Below, piece after piece: positions 1 to 5,768 of a DNA stretch of 13,637 nucleotides. Source of the DNA: Pseudomonadota bacterium (lineage in GTDB: Bacteria; Pseudomonadota; Gammaproteobacteria; Arenicellales; Arenicellaceae); contig JABJKL010000032.1 of the NCBI GenBank assembly GCA_018660405.1, forward strand, positions 1-13,637. Reading direction: 5' to 3'. The notes beneath the pieces are model-generated. The model worked only from the letters and a program-made list of their open reading frames with translations, was not told the DNA's origin and searched no databases. Numbering within the stretch: the stretch's first letter is position 1; each line of letters opens with the position of its first letter. A program made the translations under genes and the position numbers.

Positions 1-2
1 AA

Positions 3-1373
3 AAAGGCTTGATCACCTTCCTGGATACTCCAGGCCATGAGGCATTCAGTTCTATGCGAGCGCGCGGTGCTCAGGCCACCGATATTGTGATTTTAGTGGT
101 GGCGGGCGACGATGGTGTGAAACCACAAACGATTGAAGCCATTAAGCATACTCGCGCTGCCGGCGTGCCAATGTTAGTGGCCATCAACAAAATGGATAAA
201 GAGGAATCTGACGCTGAGAAAGTGAAACAAGAATTGTCGGCTCAAGAAGTTGTTCCAGAAGATTGGGGTGGCGACGTGATGATGCTACCGGTTTCTGCAG
301 AGACGGGGCAGGGTGTTGATGAGCTTTTGGACGCCATAACCTTACAAGCTGAAATGCTTGAGCTCAAAGCCAGAGCCGATGGCCCCGCAACAGGAGTCGT
401 GATTGAGGCAAGACTCGATCGTGGTCGAGGCGCTGTAGCGACTGTGCTGGTACAACAAGGTTTGCTCGAAGCTGGGGATACCTTGTTGGCTGGGCGTGAA
501 ACTGCGCGTGTACGCTCGATTAGCGACTATGCTGGCAAGCCGATTAAAACTGCTGGCCCGTCCACACCTATTGAAATTCAAGGTTTGACCGGTGTGCCCC
601 TGGCGGGCGATGACGTATTGATTGTTAGTGATGAACGTAAGGCGCGTGAAGTGGCGCAATTTCGCCTCCAACAGGATCGTGATTCCAGAATGGCACGCCA
701 ACAGGCCGCCAAGCTCGAAAATATGTTCAAAGGTATGGGTGAAGGTGAGACGAAAACCGTTAACGTGTTAATCAAATCAGATGTTCATGGTTCGCTTGAA
801 GCGCTTTCCGAGTCTCTGCAAAAGCTTTCTACTGAGCAAGTGGGGGTTAATGTTGTACACGGTCTGGTGGGTGGTATTAACGAATCCGATGTTAATCTGG
901 CGATGGCAGCCAAGGCTCTGATTATTGGTTTTAACGTTCGTGCAGATGCGTCCGCGCGTAAATTATCCGAAGCGGAGAATGTTGAAATTCGTTATTACAG
1001 TATTATTTACGATGTGTTAGATGATATTCGAACGGCGATGGTGGGTTTGCTCGCACCGATTATTCGAGAAAATATTATTGGTTACGTCGAGGTGAAAGAC
1101 GTATTTCGTGCGCCGAAAATTGGCTCTATAGCGGGTTGTTTCGTTACCGAAGGAACCGCACGACGCAATGCAAAAGTTCGCATACTTCGCGATGATGTGG
1201 TGATATTTGAGGGGCAGATAGATTCCATGCGGCGTTTTAAAGATGATGTTTCTGAAGTTAAGGCTGGCACCGAATGCGGTATTGGTATCGTAAATTACAA
1301 CGATATTAAGGTCGGTGATAAATTCGAAATGTATGAAGAAACTGAACATGAAGCGGAACTAATCAGCGAGTGA
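3..1373 (+). CDS. infB: Translation initiation factor IF-2, 3' part (5' end outside window)
   Basis: IF-2 is the cytoplasmic GTPase that brings initiator fMet-tRNA to the 30S subunit and promotes joining of the subunits. About 456 codons are visible, roughly the C-terminal half of a protein of about 850-900 residues. The frame is already open at the left edge, so the TTG at position 9 is internal. Visible GTPase motifs are DTPGH (G3) near the start, NKMD (G4) about 50 residues later and SAETG (G5) near visible residue 100. Domain II, the linker helix with KLENMF, domain III and the C-terminal initiator-tRNA-binding domain (RRFKDDVSEVKAGTECGIG) follow in normal order. It ends at TGA 1371-1373. 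rbfA begins 48 nt downstream, as in the usual nusA-infB-rbfA-truB operon. No defect is seen in the visible part. Confidence 0.98.
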   Translation, partial: KGLITFLDTPGHEAFSSMRARGAQATDIVILVVAGDDGVKPQTIEAIKHTRAAGVPMLVAINKMDKEESDAEKVKQELSAQEVVPEDWGGDVMMLPVSAETGQGVDELLDAITLQAEMLELKARADGPATGVVIEARLDRGRGAVATVLVQQGLLEAGDTLLAGRETARVRSISDYAGKPIKTAGPSTPIEIQGLTGVPLAGDDVLIVSDERKAREVAQFRLQQDRDSRMARQQAAKLENMFKGMGEGETKTVNVLIKSDVHGSLEALSESLQKLSTEQVGVNVVHGLVGGINESDVNLAMAAKALIIGFNVRADASARKLSEAENVEIRYYSIIYDVLDDIRTAMVGLLAPIIRENIIGYVEVKDVFRAPKIGSIAGCFVTEGTARRNAKVRILRDDVVIFEGQIDSMRRFKDDVSEVKAGTECGIGIVNYNDIKVGDKFEMYEETEHEAELISE

Positions 1374-1381
1374 GCTTTTTA

Positions 1382-1403
1382 GTGTTCATCTAGTTTAGAA
1401 CAC
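1382..1403. repeat. Inverted repeat between infB and rbfA
   Basis: GTGTTC at 1382-1387 pairs perfectly with GAACAC at 1398-1403 around a 10-nt loop. No U-tract follows on the + strand, so it does not look like a terminator for the operon. A processing or stabilising hairpin in the infB-rbfA mRNA is possible, but its role is unproven. Confidence 0.35.
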
Positions 1404-1421
1404 CACACTTGGTAGAGCTTG

Positions 1422-1805
1422 ATGCCTAAAGATTACGGTCGTCATGAGCGCATTGCCGGTGCAGTGCAGCGGGGGTTAGCACAGCTGCTTAGCTCTGAAG
1501 TAAACGACCCTCGTGTGGCGGGTTTAACGGTCACCGAAGTGCAGGTAACCGCTGACTGTCGTCATGCGAATGTATTCGTGACCCGAATGACTAGCTCGGG
1601 CGACAAAAAGTTGAGCGATGAAGATGTAGAAAACATTCTCGATGGAATAGGACGTGCCAGCGGATTTTTACGCAGCCGATTGGCAAAGGTAATGGATTTG
1701 CGCCGCTGCCCGGAACTCCACTTTGAATACGATTTTAACGTTCAAAGAGCCTCTGATTTAACCGCACTGATCGATTCAGTGCAGCCGGAAGAAGAACAAG
1801 ACTAG
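1422..1805 (+). CDS. rbfA: 30S ribosome-binding factor A
   Basis: RbfA is a small KH-fold protein that binds the 30S subunit late in assembly and helps mature the 5' end of 16S rRNA. The product is 127 aa, normal for the family, which is about 120-135 aa. Typical features are the N-terminal basic RHERIAGAVQR helix, the conserved VNDPRV segment and the central CRHANVFV strand. The acidic tail PEEEQD is usual. I chose the ATG at 1422, giving MPKDYGRHE; an in-frame TTG sits directly before it at 1419. A weak purine-rich GGTAGAG precedes the start. It stops at TAG 1803-1805, and truB starts 22 nt later, consistent with cotranscription. Confidence 0.96.
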   Translation: MPKDYGRHERIAGAVQRGLAQLLSSEVNDPRVAGLTVTEVQVTADCRHANVFVTRMTSSGDKKLSDEDVENILDGIGRASGFLRSRLAKVMDLRRCPELHFEYDFNVQRASDLTALIDSVQPEEEQD

Positions 1806-1827
1806 CGCTCTTTTGGGGTTTAGCTAA

Positions 1828-2742
1828 ATGCGCAAACGTAATCCCAAAAGGGATATCAATGGCATATTGCTGTTAGACAAGCCGACCGGAGTAGGTTCCA
1901 ATCGGGTGTTGCAACTCGCAAAACGTTTGTTCAATGCCAACAAAGCAGGTCACACAGGTAGCCTGGATCCATTAGCGACTGGCCTGCTGCCTGTCTGTTT
2001 CGGTAATGCGACACGCTTTGCCGAATATTTTCTTCACACCGATAAACACTATCAGGCGACGTTGAAACTAGGCGTTACGACCGATAGTCTCGATAGCGAT
2101 GGAGCCATTGTTGATACGAGGGACGTTAATGTGTCGCACAACGATGTTGATGCGGCACTGCAAGCTTTTCGCGGCAAAATATCCCAAATACCGCCCATGT
2201 ACAGCGCACTGAAACGTTCTGGAACGCCACTCTATAAATTAGCGCGTGCCGGTCAGGAAGTTGAACGTCAGCCCCGCCAGATGGAGGTGTATGAACTATC
2301 CGCAGAATTGTTGGAGTCTGAGGTTCTACAGCTGGAAGTCAAGTCTAGTGGCGGTTTTTACGTCCGTCAGCTCGCCAGCGACCTGGGCGAAGCATTGGGC
2401 TGCGGTGCGCATATCACCGCGTTGCGAAGAATGGGTGTGCGGGAGCTTGAGGTGCAAAATGCCGTCACTCTGGAGGCACTGGAGAGCATGGATGGCGCAC
2501 AGCGGGAACAGTTGTTGCACCCTGTTGATTTGGCGGTTAATGGCCTGCCCGAGTTTATTGTGACTAAAGAGCAAGCGGTCGGTCTGTTGTATGGTCGAAA
2601 ACTGGAAATAAATAAACCTGAATTAGCAGGGTTAGTTAGAGCTTATACACAAGATCGTATATTTCTGGGCGTGGTCGATTGGGCAGCAGAAGGCTTGCTT
2701 AAGCCCAGAAAGATGCTCGCGGAGCATGCCGATCTCAATTGA
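1828..2742 (+). CDS. truB: tRNA pseudouridine(55) synthase
   Basis: TruB converts U55 in the T-loop of nearly all tRNAs to pseudouridine and acts as a tRNA-folding chaperone. The product is 304 aa, close to the usual length of about 310. The N-terminal GILLLDKPTGVGSN motif is followed by GHTGSLDPLATGLLP. Asp47 in that motif corresponds to the catalytic aspartate. The IPPMYSALK and GGFYVRQLASDLG motifs are also present, and the C-terminal region is PUA-like. The ATG at 1828 follows a G-rich stretch (TTTTGGGGTT). It is the last gene of the infB-side block: a hairpin terminator follows, and the next gene is convergent. In most gammaproteobacteria rpsO would come next. Confidence 0.97.
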   Translation: MRKRNPKRDINGILLLDKPTGVGSNRVLQLAKRLFNANKAGHTGSLDPLATGLLPVCFGNATRFAEYFLHTDKHYQATLKLGVTTDSLDSDGAIVDTRDVNVSHNDVDAALQAFRGKISQIPPMYSALKRSGTPLYKLARAGQEVERQPRQMEVYELSAELLESEVLQLEVKSSGGFYVRQLASDLGEALGCGAHITALRRMGVRELEVQNAVTLEALESMDGAQREQLLHPVDLAVNGLPEFIVTKEQAVGLLYGRKLEINKPELAGLVRAYTQDRIFLGVVDWAAEGLLKPRKMLAEHADLN

Positions 2743-2746
2743 GATC
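2731..2746. repeat. Perfect 16-bp palindrome over the truB stop codon
   Basis: GATCTCAATTGAGATC is a perfect 16-bp palindrome that includes the TGA stop of truB. It lies immediately before the terminator hairpin. It could extend the 3' structure of the truB mRNA, act as a protein site, or be chance. Confidence 0.4.
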
Positions 2747-2749
2747 TAA

Positions 2750-2790
2750 CGCCCAAGCGGCGAGCGCTGCTTGGGCGATCTGCACCTTTT
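2750..2790. terminator. Hairpin terminator between convergent truB and the aminotransferase gene
   Basis: CGCCCAAGC at 2750-2758 and GCTTGGGCG at 2769-2777 form a perfect 9-bp GC-rich stem with a 10-nt loop. On the + strand a short TTTT lies 9 nt after the stem, at 2787-2790. On the - strand the hairpin lies 25 nt beyond the stop of the convergent aminotransferase gene, with only a weak T-run. It is probably a bidirectional terminator serving both genes, and it isolates the infB block from the downstream accessory genes. Confidence 0.6.
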
Positions 2791-2802
2791 AGTTCACGCC
2801 GA

Positions 2803-3927
2803 TTATTCGATAATATTAGCCAGTGCGCTAACACACGCATTCACATTTTTCTCAGTGGCAGAATTACCCATAAGCCCGATTCGCCACACCTTACCAGCCA
2901 AACCACCTAGTCCAGCACCAATTTCCAGATCATACTCTTCGAGTAGTTGATTGCGCACGGCGGCGTCATCAACACCGTCAGGAATGCACACCAGGTTCAG
3001 TTGTGGCAATTGGTACTCGGGTTCGACCAAAAACTCCATCCCAAGCCCCCCCAAACCTTCTTTGAGCTTGTCATGCATTGCCTTGTGGCGTGCAAAAGCG
3101 GCTTCCAAACCTTCTTCCTGAAGCATTATTAGCGATTCGTGCAATGCGTACAGGGCATTTATGGGTGCCGTGTGGTGATAACTTCGCTGGGCTGTAGTGT
3201 CGTCCCAATAGGCCATCACCAGGTTCATATCTAAAAACCAGCTTTGCACGGGTTGTTTGCGATTGGAAAGCTTTGCTGCGGCTTCGTCGCTAAAAGTGAC
3301 CGGTGACACGCCGGGTAAGCAGGAAAGGCACTTTTGAGTGCCCGCATAACTTGCGTCGATGCGCCAATCATCTATTCGAACATCGATACCGCCCAACGCA
3401 GTCACGGTATCGGCAATCACCAGACAACCATGTTCTTTACCAAGGGATGCTAGCGCGGCGGCGTCTGAACGAACGCCAGTGGATGTTTCTGCGTGTACAA
3501 ATGCCAGAACTTTTATTTCTGGGTCTGCTTTTAATGCGTCTTCTACCTTCTGCGGATCGACTGGCTTGCCCCATTCATCGTCTACTGTAATGGCGACGCC
3601 ACCGCAGCGGTTAACGTTCTCAACCATACGGTTGCCAAACACGCCGTTAATACATACCAGTACTTTATCGCCCGGTTCCACAAGGTTGACAAAACAGGCT
3701 TCCATTCCGGCAGAACCCGGTGCAGAAATCGGCATAGTGAGGCGATTTTCGGTTCGGAAGGCAAACCCCAGCAATTGCTTGATTTCATCCATCAAATGAA
3801 TGAATTCAGGGTCCAAATGACCGATGGTGGGTCTGGCACTTGCGTCTAGTATGCGTTGTGGTACATCAGACGGGCCGGGGCCCATCAAGATTCTGTGCGG
3901 TGGGTTAAATGAAGTAATTTGTTCCAT
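2803..3927 (-). CDS. Class V aminotransferase, serine-pyruvate / alanine-glyoxylate type
   Basis: This is a PLP-dependent fold-type I enzyme of the AGXT family, expected to move an amino group between alanine or serine and glyoxylate or pyruvate in the cytoplasm. It has 374 aa, a normal length. The N-terminal LMGPGPSDVP motif is typical. IADTVTALGG contains Asp173, which should contact the PLP ring nitrogen. GTQKCLSCLPG contains Lys199, the expected Schiff-base lysine, and the following loop matches AGT1 enzymes. The C-terminal small domain ends normally. The gene is convergent with truB and separated from it by a hairpin. Substrate preference (alanine, serine, or aspartate as in some bacterial relatives) cannot be read from the sequence. 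The ATG at 3927 is preceded by a GGACTCC purine-containing stretch. Confidence 0.93.
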   Translation of the reverse strand: MEQITSFNPPHRILMGPGPSDVPQRILDASARPTIGHLDPEFIHLMDEIKQLLGFAFRTENRLTMPISAPGSAGMEACFVNLVEPGDKVLVCINGVFGNRMVENVNRCGGVAITVDDEWGKPVDPQKVEDALKADPEIKVLAFVHAETSTGVRSDAAALASLGKEHGCLVIADTVTALGGIDVRIDDWRIDASYAGTQKCLSCLPGVSPVTFSDEAAAKLSNRKQPVQSWFLDMNLVMAYWDDTTAQRSYHHTAPINALYALHESLIMLQEEGLEAAFARHKAMHDKLKEGLGGLGMEFLVEPEYQLPQLNLVCIPDGVDDAAVRNQLLEEYDLEIGAGLGGLAGKVWRIGLMGNSATEKNVNACVSALANIIE

Positions 3928-4164
3928 ATGCGGAGTCCGTATTAAAGTTGGTATCAGGTAGAATTATGCCGGCAGCGATTCTGCAACGTTGTGGGTTCAG
4001 ATTCAACAAACTATTTGCTTTATTTTTTTAATTCATCTGCCACTTTTTTATACTTTTTCAACTTACGCGACATGCACTCGCAAACATGACTGTTTGTTTG
4101 TTCAAGTTTCCAAAGTGGAGTTCCCCTGAATCGACGGACACTCGTATACTTTAAATTAAAGCAT
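3928..4164. other. AT-rich gap without a convincing gene
   Basis: This stretch holds the possible aminotransferase promoter and then an AT-rich section with T-runs from about 4019 to 4065. It also has a perfect 6-bp stem-loop, CAAACA-TGAC-TGTTTG, at 4081-4096. The short reading frames here lack coding character. The composition is visibly lower in GC than the flanking genes, and together with the TPR fragment just downstream it suggests decayed or transferred DNA. Confidence 0.5.
3978..4006 (-). promoter_or_regulatory. Possible promoter of the aminotransferase gene
   Basis: On the - strand TTGAAT (4006-4001) is followed after 17 nt by CAGAAT (3983-3978). Each hexamer matches the sigma70 consensus at four of six positions. 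It lies 50-80 nt upstream of the start at 3927. The match is modest. Confidence 0.25.
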
Positions 4165-4311
4165 ATGAGGAAAACCAATGTGATGCTTGGAAATATCATG
4201 GGCAATATAGGCATGAAAGATAAGGCCATTAAGGAATACAACGAGGCCTTGAAATTAAACCCTACAAATTCGGAAGCGAAGAACAGGTTGAGTAAGTTGG
4301 GTTTAGATTAA
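4165..4311 (+). pseudogene. Orphan TPR fragment, likely remnant of a lost gene
   Basis: A 48-codon frame from ATG 4165 to TAA 4309-4311 encodes one tetratricopeptide repeat in full register: L-G at repeat positions 7 and 8, A at 20, Y at 24, A at 27 and P at 32 (core AIKEYNEALKLNP). A short tail, NSEAKNRLSKLGLD, follows. The frame stays open upstream only to a TGA at 4087-4089, with no further TPR. A GAGGA at 4168-4172 could serve an in-frame ATG at 4183, so a microprotein is not excluded. The repeat looks like the extreme C-terminus of a larger TPR protein, for example a TPR-tailed hydrolase, whose 5' part has been deleted or has decayed. The parent cannot be named. Confidence 0.5.
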
Positions 4312-4385
4312 AATACCAGCCAGATTGCGATTATGTGTAATATTGCGCTCCCGACCCCCCCTAAAGATATGGGGTTCTAATGTCT

Positions 4386-4402
4386 GCCATCTTCTCGATG
4401 GC
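4386..4402. repeat. Stem-loop downstream of the MDR oxidoreductase gene
   Basis: GCCATC (4386-4391) and GATGGC (4397-4402) form a 6-bp stem with a TTCTC loop, 9 nt past the stop of the - strand oxidoreductase gene. No U-tract follows in that direction, so termination is only possible, not shown. Confidence 0.35.
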
Positions 4403-4410
4403 CTTAGTGC

Positions 4411-5511
4411 TCAATTCATTCGAATAACTATTTTGCCGAAGTGATTGGAATCGCGCATGTAGGTAAAAGCCTCGCTGGCTTGTTCAAAAGCAAATTCCCG
4501 GTCGACCACTGGATGCATTTGGTGGTCTACTATAAAGGCATTCATCTGTTCAAAGTCTTCGCGCGAACCGACCAGAAACTGTGTGGCCCGGTACCCTTGG
4601 GCCTGAATCATTTCGGGTGTGTACTCCGATGAGCGTGATCCAGAAAGTCCGCCGATAATAGCGATATGTCCGTTTGGCGCCAGGCTTGTAAAAGCTTTGG
4701 CAATCGTCGCCTCGCCAATGACTTCCAGCACGGCATTTACGCCTTCATCATTGCTTATCGCGCGCACTTGTTGATCCCAGTCCGGGTGCTGCCGGTAATT
4801 TACCGTGCCATATGCGCCGAGGTCTTTTGCGCGTTCAAGTTTTTGATCCGACGAACTGGTGATGATGGGTTTGGCCCCGGCGATTTCTGCAAACTGCAAA
4901 CCAAATACAGAAACACCGCCAGTACCCTCAAGCAAGACATATTGGTCTTTTTCCAGAGCACCGTATTTGAACAAACCATTCCACGCGGTTAACGCTGCGC
5001 AGGGCAGAGTGGAGGCTTCCGCGTAACTGAGGTGCTGTGGAATTTTTAGCAGCCCATTTTCAGGCGAAACCACCCACTCGGAGAGCACACCATCGACTGG
5101 GTTGCCGCGTACGGTTGCCCTTGCCTCAAGCGTCAATTCACCGCTCACCCAGTTCTCAAAAAACGTGGTCATCACACGGTCGCCTGCTTTGAACTCGGTC
5201 ACTTGTGAGCCCACGGCTATTACCTCGCCTGCGCCATCAGAGATCGGCACTATGCCAGCCAACTGTTCGACATCGGAAGGGTCCTCGCGGTCCAGCATGG
5301 TAAGGTCGCGGCGGTTCAGTGAAACTGCATGTATTTTGACCAACACAGAGGTGGGTTCCAGTGCAGGAACGGCCACTTCATGCAGCACCAGTTCGAGACC
5401 GGTTTCATTGGGCTCGAATTGATATTGCCGGGTCATGGTTTGCCCAACCGCGTTAGTAACACCGCCTAGCAACACGGCCATACTAAATAAGAAAATGCCA
5501 ATCGATTTCAT
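4411..5511 (-). CDS. MDR-family NAD(P)-dependent oxidoreductase with N-terminal signal peptide
   Basis: This is a medium-chain dehydrogenase/reductase of the alcohol dehydrogenase/quinone oxidoreductase type, 366 aa. A GroES-like domain covers about residues 30-150 and a Rossmann domain follows. The nucleotide-binding motif EGTGGVSVFG lies at about 195-204, and SSSDQKLERAK at about 219-229 follows strand beta-2. The catalytic-zinc signature is absent: SLNRRD and SDGAGEV stand where zinc enzymes carry Cys and GHE, so it is probably zinc-independent. The first 25 residues (MKSIGIFLFSMAVLLGGVTN then AVGQT) look like a Sec signal peptide with cleavage near AVG-Q. The start is supported by a TAGGAGAAATGAA Shine-Dalgarno directly upstream. 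The alternative start at Met26 has no good ribosome site. An exported enzyme of this class is unusual. It is divergent from the TonB receptor gene and shares a 254-bp control region with it. The substrate is unknown. Confidence 0.88.
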   Translation of the reverse strand: MKSIGIFLFSMAVLLGGVTNAVGQTMTRQYQFEPNETGLELVLHEVAVPALEPTSVLVKIHAVSLNRRDLTMLDREDPSDVEQLAGIVPISDGAGEVIAVGSQVTEFKAGDRVMTTFFENWVSGELTLEARATVRGNPVDGVLSEWVVSPENGLLKIPQHLSYAEASTLPCAALTAWNGLFKYGALEKDQYVLLEGTGGVSVFGLQFAEIAGAKPIITSSSDQKLERAKDLGAYGTVNYRQHPDWDQQVRAISNDEGVNAVLEVIGEATIAKAFTSLAPNGHIAIIGGLSGSRSSEYTPEMIQAQGYRATQFLVGSREDFEQMNAFIVDHQMHPVVDREFAFEQASEAFTYMRDSNHFGKIVIRMN

Positions 5512-5557
5512 TTCATTTCTCCTAAGATCATTGAGGTGCAGATCAACTCTGAGGGTT

Positions 5558-5590
5558 GTTTAGTTAACGTTAAGGTAACTGTTACTAAAC
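5558..5590. promoter_or_regulatory. Operator-like inverted repeat in the divergent control region
   Basis: GTTTAGT at 5558-5564 is mirrored by ACTAAAC at 5584-5590, and inside it GTAAC-T-GTTAC (5575-5585) is a perfect odd palindrome. Several further GTTA/TAAC words lie here, including one near 5596. The site sits 47-79 nt upstream of the oxidoreductase start and upstream of the TonB receptor promoter region. It could bind a dimeric repressor or activator. No regulator gene lies in the window. Confidence 0.35.
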
Positions 5591-5600
5591 CTATAGTTAC

Positions 5601-5628
5601 TTTGTTTTATCGGAAAGAGCACTATATT
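5601..5628 (+). promoter_or_regulatory. Possible promoter of the TonB receptor gene
   Basis: TTTGTT (5601-5606) and TATATT (5623-5628) are separated by 16 nt. The -10 element is good and the -35 is weak. It lies directly beside the inverted repeat at 5558-5590, which would suit regulation from there. Confidence 0.25.
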
Positions 5629-5703
5629 CCACCCATAATCTATCCGTTCACGGTTTTTTTTGCGCAATTCATGGTGCTTATCAATAGCAGGTGCGCAGTC
5701 TAC

Positions 5704-5768
5704 AAGTGAATAGTGTAGGTGAATAGTGTAGGTGAATAGTGTAGGTAAATAGTACAGGTGAATAAATG
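5704..5768 (+). repeat. Five tandem 13-bp units ending at the TonB receptor start codon
   Basis: The units are AAGTGAATAGTGT (5704), AGGTGAATAGTGT (5717), AGGTGAATAGTGT (5730), AGGTAAATAGTAC (5743) and AGGTGAATAAATG (5756-5768). They are contiguous with no gap. The last unit supplies both the AGGTG Shine-Dalgarno and, as its final three bases, the ATG at 5766. Each earlier unit carries a similar AGGTG-like ribosome-binding word, so the array resembles a ladder of ribosome sites. Loss or gain of units would change the 5' UTR without touching the reading frame. Confidence 0.85.

Noticed and set aside
342..1349. Several frames on the - strand opposite infB
   Set aside because: They lie antisense to well-conserved IF-2 coding sequence and have no domain features.
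3303..3799. Frames on the + strand opposite the aminotransferase
   Set aside because: They are shadows of a clear AGXT-family gene with intact catalytic motifs.
4020..4241. 73-codon frame on the - strand over the TPR fragment
   Set aside because: The opposite strand carries a canonical TPR, and this frame has no recognisable motif and a composition driven by AT-rich DNA.
5704..5768. CRISPR-like array
   Set aside because: The 13-bp units are contiguous with no spacers, and no cas genes are present.
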